Both the position numbers and the translations under genes were made by a program. The notes under the pieces were generated by a model. That model was given only the letters and a program-made list of their open reading frames with translations. It had not been told where the DNA came from and ran no database searches. From Pantoea sp. Lij88 (GTDB lineage Bacteria; Pseudomonadota; Gammaproteobacteria; Enterobacterales; Enterobacteriaceae), in contig NZ_CP118269.1 of assembly GCF_030062155.1 (NCBI RefSeq), forward strand, positions 3,100,001-3,164,000: a DNA stretch of 64,000 bases, read 5' to 3'. Positions 47,142 through 57,276 of the stretch are shown here, piece by piece. Position 1 is the stretch's first letter. Each line of letters starts with the position of its first letter.

Positions 47142-49592
47142 ATGATGGTTCTCTCAATACTTGCCACGGTGGCGCTGATTGGCGCCCTGTTCTATCACCG
47201 CCTGTCGTTACGGCTCAGCAGCGCAATCCTGTTGCTGTGGACTGCGGCGATGGCTGTTGCTCATCTGTGGACGCCGTGGCTGCTGCTGCCGCTGGCGATC
47301 ATCCTGCTGCCGTTTAACCTGCCATCGCTGCGTCGCAGCCTGTTTTCAGCGCCGATCTTTCAGCGCTTCCAGAAGGTGATGCCGCCGATGTCGCGCACCG
47401 AGAAAGAAGCGATCGATGCGGGCACCACCTGGTGGGAAGGCGATCTGTTTCAGGGCAAACCGGACTGGCAGAAGCTGCACAACTATCCGCAGCCGCGCCT
47501 GACCGCCGAAGAGCAGGCTTTTCTCGATGGCCCGGTTGAAGAAGCGTGCCGCATGGCCAACGATTTCCAGATCACCCATGAGCTGGCCGATATGCCGCCG
47601 GAACTCTGGGCATACCTGAAAGAGCATCGTTTCTTCGCGATGATCATCAAAAAAGAGTATGGCGGACTCGATTTCTCCGCCTATGCGCAGGCCTGCGTGC
47701 TGCAAAAACTGTCGGGCGTCTCCGGGATTCTGGCGATAACCGTCGGTGTGCCTAACTCACTGGGTCCGGGCGAGCTGCTGCAGCATTACGGCACCGAAGA
47801 GCAGAAAAATCACTATTTACCCCGGCTGGCACGCGGCGACGAGATCCCCTGCTTTGCGCTGACCAGCCCGGAAGCGGGTTCAGATGCTGGCGCGATCCCC
47901 GATACCGGCGTCGTCTGCATGGGCGAATGGAAGGGTCAGCAGGTGCTGGGCATGCGCCTGACCTGGAACAAGCGCTACATTACACTGGCTCCGATCGCTA
48001 CCGTGCTGGGCCTGGCGTTTAAACTTTCCGACCCGGATCATCTGCTCAGCGACAATGAAAATCCTGGCATTACCTGTGCGCTGATCCCAACGAATACCCC
48101 CGGCGTGGAAATCGGTCATCGCCACTTCCCGCTTAACGTGCCATTCCAGAACGGACCGACGCGCGGCAACGATATCTTTGTGCCGATTGACTATATTATT
48201 GGCGGCCCGGAAATGGCCGGTCAGGGCTGGCGGATGCTGGTGGAATGTCTGTCAGTAGGTCGCGGCATTACGCTGCCTTCGAACTCGACCGGCAGCCTGA
48301 AAAGTGTGGCGCTGGCGACGGGCGCGTATGCCCATATCCGCCGTCAGTTCCGCGTCTCTATCGGTAAGATGGAAGGGATTGAAGAGCCGCTGGCGCGCAT
48401 CGCCGGTAACGCTTACGTAATGGATGCGGCGGCCACGCTGATTACCGCCGGGATTATGCAGGGTGAAAAACCGGCGGTGCTGTCGGCGATTGTTAAATAT
48501 CACTGCACCCATCGCGGTCAGCGCGCCATTATCGACGCCATGGACATTGCCGGTGGTAAAGGCATTATGCTCGGCAACAGCAACTTCCTGGCCCGTGCTT
48601 ATCAGGGTGCACCCATCGCGATTACCGTGGAAGGCGCGAACATTCTGACGCGCAGCATGATTATCTTCGGACAGGGCGCGATTCGCTGCCATCCGTATGT
48701 GCTGCAGGAGATGGCGGCCGCAGCCAGCAACGATGTTAATGCGTTCGATCAGGCGCTGTTCAGCCATATCGGTCACGTGGGCAGCAGCACCCTGCGCAGC
48801 CTGTGGCTGGGCTTAACCGCCGGACGCACCAGCGCCAGCCCGACCCGCGATGGCACCCGTCGTTATTACCAGCACCTGAACCGCATCAGTGCCAACCTGG
48901 CGTTGCTCTCTGATGTGTCGATGGCGGTACTGGGCGGCAGCCTGAAACGTCGTGAGCGTATCTCGGCGCGTCTGGGCGATGTGCTGAGCCAGCTCTATCT
49001 CGCCTCGGCGACGCTGAAACGCTATGACGATGAGGGCCGCAACGAAGCCGATATGCCGCTGGTTCACTGGGGCGTTCAGGATGCGCTGCATCAGGCAGAA
49101 GTAGCCATCGACGATCTGCTGCGCAACTTCCCGAACCGTCTGGTGGCGGGTGCATTGCGGATGACGATTTTTGCCGGCGGTCATCACTGCCCTGCTCCGT
49201 CTGACCGCCTGGATCATCAGCTGGCAAAAATGCTGCAACAGCCGTCAGCCACCCGCAGCCGTCTGGGCCGTGGCATGTACCTGACGCCGAGCGAGCACAA
49301 CCCTGCCGGACAGCTGGAACAGGCGCTGCAGGATGTGATGGCGGCAGAAGTGATTCATGACAGGCTGTGCAAACAGACGAAGCAGCATCTTTCCTTTACC
49401 CGCCTGGACGCGCTGGCGAAGCGTGCGCTGGAGCAGGGCTGGATTGATGCTAAAGAGGCTGACGTGCTGAAGCGTGCTGAAGCCAGTCGTCTGCGTTCGA
49501 TTAACGTCGATGAGTTTGAGCCGGAGGCACTGGCAGTGCCGGTGCCAGAGAAAGCCCCTCAGCCTGCATCACGGGCGAGTGAGGCGGCATAA
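47142..49592 (+). CDS. fadE: Acyl-CoA dehydrogenase FadE
   Basis: The 816-residue enzyme does the first step of beta-oxidation. It has N-terminal TM segments ([15 protein letters not shown] and [18 protein letters not shown]), a central ACAD flavin domain ([20 protein letters not shown]), and the large C-terminal domain typical of FadE. E. coli FadE has 814 residues. ATG 47142 (or 47145) follows GGAG; a longer upstream frame has no site. A FadR-type site lies in the promoter. Confidence 0.96.
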   Translation: MMVLSILATVALIGALFYHRLSLRLSSAILLLWTAAMAVAHLWTPWLLLPLAIILLPFNLPSLRRSLFSAPIFQRFQKVMPPMSRTEKEAIDAGTTWWEGDLFQGKPDWQKLHNYPQPRLTAEEQAFLDGPVEEACRMANDFQITHELADMPPELWAYLKEHRFFAMIIKKEYGGLDFSAYAQACVLQKLSGVSGILAITVGVPNSLGPGELLQHYGTEEQKNHYLPRLARGDEIPCFALTSPEAGSDAGAIPDTGVVCMGEWKGQQVLGMRLTWNKRYITLAPIATVLGLAFKLSDPDHLLSDNENPGITCALIPTNTPGVEIGHRHFPLNVPFQNGPTRGNDIFVPIDYIIGGPEMAGQGWRMLVECLSVGRGITLPSNSTGSLKSVALATGAYAHIRRQFRVSIGKMEGIEEPLARIAGNAYVMDAAATLITAGIMQGEKPAVLSAIVKYHCTHRGQRAIIDAMDIAGGKGIMLGNSNFLARAYQGAPIAITVEGANILTRSMIIFGQGAIRCHPYVLQEMAAAASNDVNAFDQALFSHIGHVGSSTLRSLWLGLTAGRTSASPTRDGTRRYYQHLNRISANLALLSDVSMAVLGGSLKRRERISARLGDVLSQLYLASATLKRYDDEGRNEADMPLVHWGVQDALHQAEVAIDDLLRNFPNRLVAGALRMTIFAGGHHCPAPSDRLDHQLAKMLQQPSATRSRLGRGMYLTPSEHNPAGQLEQALQDVMAAEVIHDRLCKQTKQHLSFTRLDALAKRALEQGWIDAKEADVLKRAEASRLRSINVDEFEPEALAVPVPEKAPQPASRASEAA

Positions 49593-49622
49593 GATTCAGC
49601 AACGTTGTGATATCAGCATCGG

Positions 49623-49833
49623 GTACTGAACTTAAAGCGATGGGAGCATACGCCCGGAGTAAAGCATAGCGGGCCAGGGACAAAAACGCCGGGAGTGTTT
49701 TTGAACAACGCAACGCGTTGGCCCGGCAACGGGTGCACCTCAGGGATGAGGTGCGTAATCGCCCGCGCTGAGCCAGCCAGGGATGGCGTTTTTGGCGTCT
49801 TTACGCAGGGCGTATGCTCCCTGAGCCAGTACT
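49623..49833. repeat. Dispersed hairpin repeat (copy after fadE)
   Basis: GTACTG/CAGTAC and the perfect 14-bp arms GGGAGCATACGCCC (49642-49655) and GGGCGTATGCTCCC (49808-49821) enclose about 150 bp. Next to the right arm, GGATGGCG-TTTTT-GGCGTCTTTACG matches the copy at 35381-35404. The left end, GCGATGGGAGC, recurs at 19691. An inner CACCTCAGGGATGAGGTG hairpin is also present. No gene fits in 49593-49863. Confidence 0.65.
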
Positions 49834-49840
49834 GTTTACA

Positions 49841-49865
49841 GGCCGACATCATGTCGGCCTTTTTT
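49841..49865 (+). terminator. Rho-independent terminator downstream of fadE
   Basis: GGCCGACAT-C-ATGTCGGCC is a perfect 9-bp stem followed by six T. The T-run reaches the mtnK stop codon. Confidence 0.85.
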
Positions 49866-51063
49866 ATCCTGCCTGACGGATGCGGGCAATCAGCGCATCC
49901 ACATCCTCTACGTGATCGGCTGCCAGAATCAGCGTGCGTCCCAGGTTAATCGCATTACGGATGCAGTCGGTGCGCATCGCTGGATCGGCAATCAGCTTCA
50001 TATCCGCCACATGTGACATCCCCACCGTGCGGCGAATCAGCTCTGTGCCGCAGTAACCGATGGTATCGGCCCACACTTTACGGAGAAACGCTTGCGCATA
50101 GCCAGGATAAGCCAGCGCCTCATCGCAGGTCTTCTCTGCCGCCAGCGCCAGGAAGCCTGAAGCAAAAGTCGTCCAGAGCGTATGCACATCGCTGAGGCGC
50201 TGCTCGCGTGCATCGGCAGCCTCACGCGGAGCCAGCAGCCCCGGCAGGCCGCAGTAGTTAATCAGCAGATTACCGATGGCAGTACCGACATCAAAACCGA
50301 TGGGGCCAAAATAACCAAATTCCGCATCAATCGCTTTCAGGCTGCCGTCCGCCACGAAAATCGAGCCGCTGTGAATATCCCCATGCAGCAGCGCTTCGGC
50401 GTGGGCAAAGAAGCGATGCTTAAGACCGCCCACTGCAATGCGCAGTGCATCGTCATTGCGCAGGCTGGCGACCAGCGGTTCAAGCGCAGAGGGATAGCTG
50501 TTGCGCTCATGATTGGTGTAGGGATCGTTGAAGAAAAGGTCTTCGGTGATTTCACACATTTCCGGATTAATGAAACGCGCCACTTCCGCTTTTTTCTGAT
50601 GCGGATGCAGGATGAAATCGGAAGTATGAAACAGGGTTTGTGCCAGATAATCGCCTAACTGCTGCGCCGCTTCCGGGTAATACGCGCCCTTTACCAGCTC
50701 GCCGCGCCAGATGCGATGACTGGAAAGATCTTCCATCACCATCACCGCCAGATCCGCATCATAATGGGTAATCTTCACCGTGTGCTGCGGACAATGTTTG
50801 TAGTGCTCGACCAGCGTCTGCGCTTCCAGCCGCGCCCGATCCAGCGTCAGCGGCCAGGACTCCCCCACGCAGCGCACATACGGCAGTGCCTGCTTGACGA
50901 TAACGCGACTATTGCCCTGATCGTCATAAATCTTAAACACCAGGTTGAGGTTGCCATCACCAATCTCTTCAGCGCTGCTCAGCGCGGCAGGATTGTCCAC
51001 GCCGCCAAATTGTCGGGCATATTCCACAGCATCAGCAGCAGTAAAGGTACGGTATTGCGACAT
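49864..51063 (-). CDS. mtnK: Methylthioribose kinase
   Basis: The 399-residue kinase phosphorylates 5-methylthioribose in methionine salvage. It has an aminoglycoside-phosphotransferase-type fold with catalytic [13 protein letters not shown] and metal site [18 protein letters not shown]. Length and motifs match Klebsiella and Bacillus MtnK. It is divergent from mtnA across a MetJ-type operator. Confidence 0.96.
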   Translation of the reverse strand: MSQYRTFTAADAVEYARQFGGVDNPAALSSAEEIGDGNLNLVFKIYDDQGNSRVIVKQALPYVRCVGESWPLTLDRARLEAQTLVEHYKHCPQHTVKITHYDADLAVMVMEDLSSHRIWRGELVKGAYYPEAAQQLGDYLAQTLFHTSDFILHPHQKKAEVARFINPEMCEITEDLFFNDPYTNHERNSYPSALEPLVASLRNDDALRIAVGGLKHRFFAHAEALLHGDIHSGSIFVADGSLKAIDAEFGYFGPIGFDVGTAIGNLLINYCGLPGLLAPREAADAREQRLSDVHTLWTTFASGFLALAAEKTCDEALAYPGYAQAFLRKVWADTIGYCGTELIRRTVGMSHVADMKLIADPAMRTDCIRNAINLGRTLILAADHVEDVDALIARIRQAG

Positions 51064-51106
51064 TGCCTGTTCCTCATCATTCGAAGGGGGTCACTCAGGT
51101 GTAATA

Positions 51107-51130
51107 AGCCGTTCAGACGTCTATACATCC
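51107..51130. promoter_or_regulatory. MetJ operator between mtnK and mtnA
   Basis: A perfect met box AGACGTCT at 51115-51122 is flanked by AGCCGTTC and ATACATCC, each 5 of 8. Three tandem 8-mers in register fit cooperative MetJ-SAM binding. The site is shared by the divergent mtnK and mtnA genes. Confidence 0.8.
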
Positions 51131-51184
51131 GCTCAGCATGTTGGCACAATACGCATCATTAACGCAACATGGATTTCACCCACA

Positions 51185-52207
51185 ATGCAGACACTTCAAA
51201 CCACCAGCTTACAGGTTCGTGACAATCAGCTCTGGATTCTGGATCAGCAGGCATTGCCGCAGCAGAAGAACTGGCTGCCCGCGCACAGCGTGCCTCAGCT
51301 GGTTGAACATATTCATGCGCTGCGGGTGCGTGGTGCGCCGCTGATCGGCCTCTCCGCCTCGCTGCTGCTGGCGCTGCTGGCAGAACAGGGGCAAACGCGC
51401 GCTGAACTGGCGCAGGCGCTGGAGACCCTGCGCGCCGCCCGCCCTACCGCCGTCAACCTGATGAACAATCTTGACCGGATGAAAGTGGCGCTGGCTCAGC
51501 CGGACTTTGCCCCGGCACTGGCTCAGGAAGCCTGGCGGCTGGTGCAGGAAGATAAGCAACTGTGTGACGCCATCGCTGACGCGGGTTGCACGCTGGTGAA
51601 ACCCAACAGCCAGTTGCTGACCCACTGCAATACCGGTGGGCTGGCCACCGCCGGGGTGGGCACCGCGCTGGGCGTCATTGCCCGCGCTCACCAGCAGGCG
51701 CTGATTAAGAATGTCTGGGTTGATGAGACCCGACCGCTGTTACAGGGCGGCCGCTTAACCGCCTGGGAGCTGGGTGAACTGGCGGTTCCCTACACCCTGA
51801 TTACCGACTCCATGGCCGCCAGCCTGATGGCCCGTGGGGAAGTAGATGCGGTGTGGGTTGGCGCTGACCGCATTGCCGCCAACGGCGATGTGGCGAATAA
51901 GATCGGCACCTACAGCCTGGCGGTGCTGGCGCATTATCATCAGATTCCGTTTTACGTAGCGGCTCCGCACACCACGCTGGATCGCAGCTGTCCTGATGGC
52001 GCAGCGATTCCTATTGAGCAGCGCGCCGCCAGCGAAGTGACGGGCGTTGCCGGCAGTTTTGGCAGCGTGCAGTGGGCACCAGAAGCGGCAAATGTTTATA
52101 ACCCGGCGTTTGATGTCACGCCCGCCGCCCTGATCAGCGGCTGGGTGCTGGACACCGGCGTGGTGACGCCTGACCAGGTGCAGAGCGGCATCTTCCAGCC
52201 GCAGTAA
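51185..52207 (+). CDS. mtnA: Methylthioribose-1-phosphate isomerase
   Basis: The 340-residue enzyme converts MTR-1-P to methylthioribulose-1-P. It is in the eIF2B-alpha/MtnA family with [37 protein letters not shown] (catalytic Cys), [18 protein letters not shown], and the Asp in [23 protein letters not shown] 51185 gives the family N-terminus; the ribosome site is weak. Confidence 0.96.
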   Translation: MQTLQTTSLQVRDNQLWILDQQALPQQKNWLPAHSVPQLVEHIHALRVRGAPLIGLSASLLLALLAEQGQTRAELAQALETLRAARPTAVNLMNNLDRMKVALAQPDFAPALAQEAWRLVQEDKQLCDAIADAGCTLVKPNSQLLTHCNTGGLATAGVGTALGVIARAHQQALIKNVWVDETRPLLQGGRLTAWELGELAVPYTLITDSMAASLMARGEVDAVWVGADRIAANGDVANKIGTYSLAVLAHYHQIPFYVAAPHTTLDRSCPDGAAIPIEQRAASEVTGVAGSFGSVQWAPEAANVYNPAFDVTPAALISGWVLDTGVVTPDQVQSGIFQPQ

Positions 52208-52212
52208 TGCTC

Positions 52213-52247
52213 TGCGGGGCGTTTGCCGCTAGGGCAGACGCCTCGCA
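52213..52247. terminator. Hairpin between mtnA and mtnD
   Basis: TGCGGGGCGTTTGCC and GGGCAGACGCCTCGCA form a long, slightly imperfect stem with loop GCTA between convergent genes. No T-run is present. Confidence 0.5.
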
Positions 52248-52260
52248 CATCGGCTGCAGA

Positions 52261-52803
52261 TTACGCCAGACGCGGATAGGCATCCGCGATCTTATCGCCG
52301 GTAAAGTTCGCTACCCAGCCTTCCTGATTATCGAAAATCCGGATTGCCGTGAAGTGCGGTGACGATCCCATATCAAACCAGTGCGGCGTTCCCGCAGGCA
52401 CCGAGATCAGATCGTTTTTTTCACACAGGATCTGCAGGATCTCGCCATCCAGATGCAGACAGAACAGTCCGGCACCCTCGACAAAGAAACGCACCTCATC
52501 TTCGCCATGCGTATGCTCATTGAGAAACTTCTCGCGCAGCACGGTTTTCTGCGGGTTATCGGCGCGCATGCTGATCACGTCCCAGCTCTGATAGCCTTTT
52601 TCCGCCACCAGCCGATCGATCGCATGCTGATAGGCGTTGATCACCGTTTCGGGATCCGGGTTTTTCCCCAAATCGCGATCGGCTTCCCAGCGCTCAAAAC
52701 GGACGCCTTTGGCGTTGAGGCGGTCACGAATCGCTTCCGCATCAGTGCTGTGCCACACCGGCTGGCTGGCTTCGTAGTCGGTAAAAATAGTCAGTGCGCT
52801 CAT
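52261..52803 (-). CDS. mtnD: Acireductone dioxygenase
   Basis: The 180-residue cupin enzyme oxidises acireductone to the keto-acid of methionine (Fe form) or off-pathway products (Ni form). The metal-binding HxHx4E is in [15 protein letters not shown], with the last His in [11 protein letters not shown]. It is the third gene of mtnBCD, 1 bp after mtnC. Confidence 0.96.
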   Translation of the reverse strand: MSALTIFTDYEASQPVWHSTDAEAIRDRLNAKGVRFERWEADRDLGKNPDPETVINAYQHAIDRLVAEKGYQSWDVISMRADNPQKTVLREKFLNEHTHGEDEVRFFVEGAGLFCLHLDGEILQILCEKNDLISVPAGTPHWFDMGSSPHFTAIRIFDNQEGWVANFTGDKIADAYPRLA

Positions 52804-52804
52804 C

Positions 52805-53488
52805 CTAAATCGACTCCGGGTTAATCTGGGAAAAATCCGTCACCTGACGATGGCGGCTCTCGTTGTCCGCATCGCCACGCAGTAATTGCACCGTCTGCCA
52901 GCCCGCCTCTGCGGCGGCATCCAGCTCCTGATGAATATCAGAGAGAAACAGCAGCTGCTCCGCTGGCTGACCCATTTCAGCGGCGATAGCGCGATAAGCC
53001 GCGACTTCGCGTTTGGCCCCGACGTGGGTGTCAAAATAGCCGCTGAACAGGCCAGTAATATCACCTTCGTCGCTGTAGCCAAATAACAATTTCTGCGCCG
53101 CAACCGAGCCGGAGGAATATACATAGAGTTCAATACCCTGCGCCTTCCAGTGGCGCAGCGCAGGCAGGACGTCGGGATAGAGATGGCCGGTAAAACTGCC
53201 GTTCACGTAGCCGTCGCGCCAGATCATGCCCTGCAGCGCTTTCAGCCCGGTTGATTTGCGATCCTGGTCCATAAAGCCCAGCAGAATCTCTGTCACGCCG
53301 GCCAGATCGGCCTGCGGCTGACCGGCCTCTTCACGCACCGACTGCAGCGCCGCCGCCACGTCGGGCTGCTGCGCATTGTCACGCACGAAGTCCGGCAGAT
53401 GCGTGCGGGCATAGGGAAACAGGATGTTATGTACAAAGCGGATATCGCTGGTGGTGCCTTCGATATCAGTAACAATGGCGCGAATCAT
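52805..53488 (-). CDS. mtnC: Enolase-phosphatase E1
   Basis: The 227-residue HAD-family enzyme enolises and dephosphorylates diketo-methylthiopentyl-1-phosphate to acireductone. The HAD motif I reads [17 protein letters not shown] and motif III/IV includes [16 protein letters not shown]. It overlaps the mtnB stop by 4 bp. Confidence 0.96.
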   Translation of the reverse strand: MIRAIVTDIEGTTSDIRFVHNILFPYARTHLPDFVRDNAQQPDVAAALQSVREEAGQPQADLAGVTEILLGFMDQDRKSTGLKALQGMIWRDGYVNGSFTGHLYPDVLPALRHWKAQGIELYVYSSGSVAAQKLLFGYSDEGDITGLFSGYFDTHVGAKREVAAYRAIAAEMGQPAEQLLFLSDIHQELDAAAEAGWQTVQLLRGDADNESRHRQVTDFSQINPESI

Positions 53489-54099
53489 GCTTTCTCCAGC
53501 AGGCGACGTTGACGTTCACATTCGAATAAAAATTCCAGACCTTCCAGATGACGGCGCGCTTCGCTGACATCCCGGCCCCAGCAGGTTAAGCCGTGGCCGC
53601 GCAGCAGGAAGCCGTAACGTAGTGGAAAGCGGGCGGCGTAATCTTCAATTTCTGACGCCAGCGCCGCGATGTCCTGGCTGTTGTCGAACACGGGAATCGC
53701 CAGCGTATCCAGATGGGTGTGCTGGCCGGTTAATGATTTCTGCATCTCATAGCCGTGCAGCAGCAGCGCCGCACCCTGCTCCACCCGCGACAGCACGGTC
53801 GAATTGACCGTGTGGGTATGCAGCACCGCGCCCGCCTCGGGAAAGAGACGATAGATCATCGTGTGCAGCCCGGTTTCTGCCGACGGCTTACGGCCAGAAA
53901 GCGACTGGCTGGTGGCGATATCGACCTCGATAAAGTCATCCCGCGTCAGCGTGCCTTTATCTTTGCCCGATTCACTCAGCAGGCAGACATGTTCATCGCG
54001 GCGCACGGACATATTGCCGCCGGTGGCCGGTGCCCAGCCTTTCTCGCCAATCCAGTGACAGGCGGCGACCAGCTGATCTAACGGAAGACTCTGCGACAT
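53485..54099 (-). CDS. mtnB: Methylthioribulose-1-phosphate dehydratase
   Basis: The 204-residue class II aldolase-fold enzyme dehydrates methylthioribulose-1-P. Zinc ligands are in [14 protein letters not shown] and [13 protein letters not shown]. The substrate loop includes TGGNMSVR. It is the first gene of the mtnBCD operon; the tandem ERIC array lies just upstream. Confidence 0.95.
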   Translation of the reverse strand: MSQSLPLDQLVAACHWIGEKGWAPATGGNMSVRRDEHVCLLSESGKDKGTLTRDDFIEVDIATSQSLSGRKPSAETGLHTMIYRLFPEAGAVLHTHTVNSTVLSRVEQGAALLLHGYEMQKSLTGQHTHLDTLAIPVFDNSQDIAALASEIEDYAARFPLRYGFLLRGHGLTCWGRDVSEARRHLEGLEFLFECERQRRLLEKA

Positions 54100-54140
54100 A
54101 AAGGTTCCTTGCGGTGAAATGTAATCCCGGATAAGTACGC

Positions 54141-54419
54141 GCCGCTGACACGCGGAGCATGACGCATGTAAATGCTAAATGATCCGCATCTCAGCAAGGC
54201 AGCAAGTGCGCGCATCCCCGGGAGCTGACACCTGTCAGTGACCGGGGTAAGCAAGCGCCGTCAACGCCGCTGACGCGCGGAGCATGACTCATGTAAATGC
54301 GAAATGATCCGTGTGTCAGCAAGGCGGCAAGTGCGCGCATCCCCGGGAGCTGACACCTGTCAGTGACCGGGGTAAGCAAACGAAGCCAACGAAGCTGACG
54401 CGCGGAGCATGAAGCATTT
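54141..54419. repeat. Tandem ERIC array (about 2.2 units)
   Basis: The unit contains ATCCCCGGGAGCTGACA and GTCAGTGACCGGGGTAAGC, the two halves of the ERIC palindrome core. Full cores start at about 54191 and 54316 (125-bp period, nearly identical), and a partial right end (CGCTGACACGCGGAGCATGA) precedes them at 54143. The array fills the gap between mtnB and mtnE. ERIC elements are usually single. Confidence 0.85.
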
Positions 54420-54435
54420 AGCCGTCTAAGCGTCT
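54420..54435. promoter_or_regulatory. MetJ-type boxes upstream of mtnE
   Basis: AGCCGTCT (7 of 8) and AAGCGTCT (6 of 8) are adjacent in register. They abut the ERIC array and lie 86 bp before the mtnE ATG. They suggest methionine-responsive control of mtnE and perhaps of divergent mtnB. Confidence 0.6.
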
Positions 54436-54520
54436 TGATTGCCAAATACTACCATCCTGTTTATAGTGGCACAAACACCGGGTGACACCGCATCAATCTT
54501 CGCGCTTAAGGCCTGACACC

Positions 54521-55681
54521 ATGACGCAGCACAACCTGATCCCCGAGAGTAAACTCCCTTTGCTCGGCACCACGATTTTCAGCCAGATGAGTGCGCTGGC
54601 GCAGCAGCATAACGCCATCAATTTGTCTCAGGGCTTTCCTGATTTCAGCGGGCCGGACTATCTGCAGCAGCGGCTGGCGTATCACGTCAGCCAGGGCGCG
54701 AATCAGTATGCGCCGATGACCGGTGCGCTGCCGTTGCGTGAGGCGATAGCAGAGAAAACCGCGCGACTTTATGACTATCGTCCGGATGTTGATGCGGAAA
54801 TCACGGTGACGGCGGGCGCAACCGAAGCGCTTTATGCGGCCATTACCGCGCTGGTGCGGCCAGGCGATGAGGTCATCTGCTTTGATCCCAGCTACGACAG
54901 CTATGCGCCTGCGGTGGTGTTGTCGGGCGGCGTGATGAAACGCATTACGCTGCAGCCGCCCGCTTTCCGGGTGGACTGGCAGGCGTTCGCTGCGCTGCTG
55001 AGTGACAAAACCCGTCTGGTGATCCTGAATACGCCGCACAATCCTTCGGCGACCGTCTGGCAGCAGCAGGATTTCGCCGCGCTGTGGCAGGCGATTGCGG
55101 CGCACCCAATCTATGTGCTGAGCGACGAAGTCTATGAGCACATCTGCTTCGATGAGGCAGGCCACGCCAGCGTGCTGGCACATCCCGAGCTACGCCAGCG
55201 CGCTATCGCCGTGTCGTCGTTTGGTAAGACGTTCCACATGACCGGCTGGAAAGTGGGTTACTGCATTGCCCCTGCGGCGATCAGCGCTGAACTGCGCAAG
55301 GTGCATCAGTACCTGACCTTCTCGGTGAATACCCCGGCGCAGCTGGCGATCGCCGATATGCTGCGTGAGCATCCGGAACACTATCTTGAGCTGCCAGCGT
55401 TCTATCGCGATCGCCGCGATCGGCTGGCAACGGCGCTGAGCAACAGCCGCTTTAAGGTGCTTCCCTGCGAAGGCACCTACTTTTTGCTGGTCGATTACAG
55501 CGCCATCTCCGATCTGGATGATGTCAGTTTCTGCCAGTGGCTGACCCGCGAAGTCGGCGTCGCCGCGATTCCCCTGTCGGTGTTCTGCGCCGATGCTTTC
55601 CCCTATAAACTGATTCGCCTCTGTTTTGCCAAACAGCCGGCGACATTAGATGCCGCCGCGGAGCGCTTATGTCAGCTTTGA
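54521..55681 (+). CDS. mtnE: Methionine aminotransferase (MtnE/YbdL type)
   Basis: The 386-residue PLP enzyme transaminates 4-methylthio-2-oxobutyrate to methionine, the last salvage step, preferring glutamine-type donors. The length equals E. coli YbdL. Fold-type I motifs are ATEALYAAITALVRPGDEV, ILNTPHNPSATVW, and the PLP Lys in SSFGKTFHMTGWKVGY. ATG 54521 was chosen for its upstream TTAAGG and the family N-terminus. Its end overlaps the nitrilase gene by 13 bp. Confidence 0.92.
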   Translation: MTQHNLIPESKLPLLGTTIFSQMSALAQQHNAINLSQGFPDFSGPDYLQQRLAYHVSQGANQYAPMTGALPLREAIAEKTARLYDYRPDVDAEITVTAGATEALYAAITALVRPGDEVICFDPSYDSYAPAVVLSGGVMKRITLQPPAFRVDWQAFAALLSDKTRLVILNTPHNPSATVWQQQDFAALWQAIAAHPIYVLSDEVYEHICFDEAGHASVLAHPELRQRAIAVSSFGKTFHMTGWKVGYCIAPAAISAELRKVHQYLTFSVNTPAQLAIADMLREHPEHYLELPAFYRDRRDRLATALSNSRFKVLPCEGTYFLLVDYSAISDLDDVSFCQWLTREVGVAAIPLSVFCADAFPYKLIRLCFAKQPATLDAAAERLCQL

Positions 55682-56436
55682 AAATCACGCTACTGCAGGA
55701 GACGCTGAGCTGGATGGATGGCGAGGCCAATCTGCGCCATTTTGACGCGCAGCTGGCCGGACTCACCGGACGCGATCTGATTATCCTGCCAGAGATGTTT
55801 ACCACCGGCTTTGCGATGGAAGCAGCGAAAAGTTCGCTGCCAGAGGCGCAGGTCATTGAGTGGCTGCATCACCATGCCCGTCGCACCGATGCCCTGGTCG
55901 GCGGCAGCGCGGCGATCCAGACAGAACATGGCGCGGTAAACCGCTTCCTGCTGGTCGAGCCGGACGGCACGCTGCATCAGTATGACAAGCGTCACCTGTT
56001 CCGCATGGCGGACGAGCATCACCACTATCTGCCAGGCGAACAGCGTCAGGTGTTTGAGTGGCGCGGCTGGCGCATCCTGCCGCAAATCTGTTACGACCTG
56101 CGCTTTCCGGTCTTCTCGCGCAACCGCAATGATTATGATCTGGCGCTCTATGTCGCCAACTGGCCAGCGCCACGTGCGCTGCACTGGCAGGCGCTGCTGT
56201 TAGCGCGGGCGATTGAAAATCAGGCTTATGTGGCAGGCTGTAACCGCGTCGGCAGTGACGGCAATCAGCATCAATATAGCGGCGACAGTCAGATTATTTC
56301 GCCGCAGGGTGAGATCCTCAGTGCCGCCGAGCCGCATCAGCGCGCCCGGCTGGATGCCGAACTGTCGCTGGACACGCTGAATGCTTACCGTGAGCGCTTC
56401 CCGGCCTGGCAGGATGCGGATCGCTTTTCGCTGTGA
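55669..56436 (+). CDS. yafV: Omega-amidase YafV (nitrilase family)
   Basis: The 255-residue carbon-nitrogen hydrolase is close to E. coli YafV. The catalytic triad is Glu in LPEMFTTGFAME, Lys in HQYDKRHLFRM, and Cys in LPQICYDLRFPVFSR. Omega-amidases hydrolyse 2-oxoglutaramate, which forms when glutamine donates its amino group. The overlap with mtnE therefore makes sense: it pulls the transamination toward methionine. Confidence 0.93.
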   Translation: MSALKITLLQETLSWMDGEANLRHFDAQLAGLTGRDLIILPEMFTTGFAMEAAKSSLPEAQVIEWLHHHARRTDALVGGSAAIQTEHGAVNRFLLVEPDGTLHQYDKRHLFRMADEHHHYLPGEQRQVFEWRGWRILPQICYDLRFPVFSRNRNDYDLALYVANWPAPRALHWQALLLARAIENQAYVAGCNRVGSDGNQHQYSGDSQIISPQGEILSAAEPHQRARLDAELSLDTLNAYRERFPAWQDADRFSL

Positions 56437-56447
56437 ATCGCTGCCGG

Positions 56448-56783
56448 TTAGCTGCCGCGATAGGTTGACCACGACCAGGGTGAAATCAGAAACGGCAGAT
56501 GGAAGTGGCTGCCCGCCTCGGCAATAACAAAATCGATCTGCGCGCTGACGTAGAGCGCATCCCGACCGGCGACGGCAAAATAGTCGCCGATTTCCGCCGT
56601 TAAACGGTAGTGGCCCGGCGTCAGCGGCTCCGGCGTCAGATCTTTCAGACGCCCGTCACTGTCCGTTTCACCCTGCGAAATCGGAAACCAGCCTTCCGGG
56701 CTGTTCTGCTCCAGTGAAATTGCCACGCCGCTGGCCGGTTTACCCAGCGCCGTGTCGAGAATATGGGTGGTAACGGTGCTCAT
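56448..56783 (-). CDS. uraH: 5-Hydroxyisourate hydrolase
   Basis: The 111-residue transthyretin-like enzyme opens 5-hydroxyisourate to OHCU. It has the N-terminal TTHILDTALGKPASG, the middle FPISQGETDSDGRL and the signature C-terminus YRGS. No signal peptide is present, so it is cytosolic. It overlaps uraD by 4 bp and ends the ureide operon. The urate hydroxylase itself (HpxO or uricase) is not in the window. Confidence 0.95.
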   Translation of the reverse strand: MSTVTTHILDTALGKPASGVAISLEQNSPEGWFPISQGETDSDGRLKDLTPEPLTPGHYRLTAEIGDYFAVAGRDALYVSAQIDFVIAEAGSHFHLPFLISPWSWSTYRGS

Positions 56784-57274
56784 TGAATCGTCTCCTTAAG
56801 GCGTAACAGGGTAATTTCACGCAGCTGATCCAGCGCCTCCTGCTGCTCGGCAATATCGTCATTCTGCAACCGACGCTGCAACTCTGCCAGCATCTGCTCG
56901 CCGCTCCGCCCTTTGGCGCGGATCAGAAACACCCGGCCAAAGCGCGCTTCATACGCCTCATTCCCCTTTTGCATCGCCTGTTGCAGAGCGTCATCAGCCT
57001 GCTGCATCGCGGACTGTTCGCCGCGCGACAGCACAGACTCTTTATCCGCGCCGCTCGCGCGTTCGCCGATGCGGGGATGGGCCGACAATGCCGCCTCCAG
57101 CTCGGGCTGCTGCCACTGGCGCGCCAGCGCATCGGCGGTGGCCAGCAGCGACTCAGTGCTGGCGAAAGGCCGGGCCGCCACCAGCGACTGCTGCCAGTGC
57201 GGGATCGCCACGCAGTGACGGATAGCCGCCTGCGCCTCGTCAGCTGCCAGTTGATTGAATGCGGCTAATTCCAT
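56780..57274 (-). CDS. uraD: OHCU decarboxylase
   Basis: The 164-residue enzyme turns 2-oxo-4-hydroxy-4-carboxy-5-ureidoimidazoline into S-allantoin. Key blocks are FASTESLL and the conserved LSAHPRIGERASGADK, followed by SRGEQS, FLIRAKGRSGEQML and a C-terminal ALDQLREITLLRL. It starts 2 bp after the hpxK-like stop. Confidence 0.95.
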   Translation of the reverse strand: MELAAFNQLAADEAQAAIRHCVAIPHWQQSLVAARPFASTESLLATADALARQWQQPELEAALSAHPRIGERASGADKESVLSRGEQSAMQQADDALQQAMQKGNEAYEARFGRVFLIRAKGRSGEQMLAELQRRLQNDDIAEQQEALDQLREITLLRLKETIQ

Positions 57275-57276
57275 CT

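Noticed and set aside
54191..54400. CRISPR-like array at the tandem 125-bp repeats
   Set aside because: Units are long, internally palindromic and ERIC-like, without short repeats and unique spacers, and no cas gene is present.
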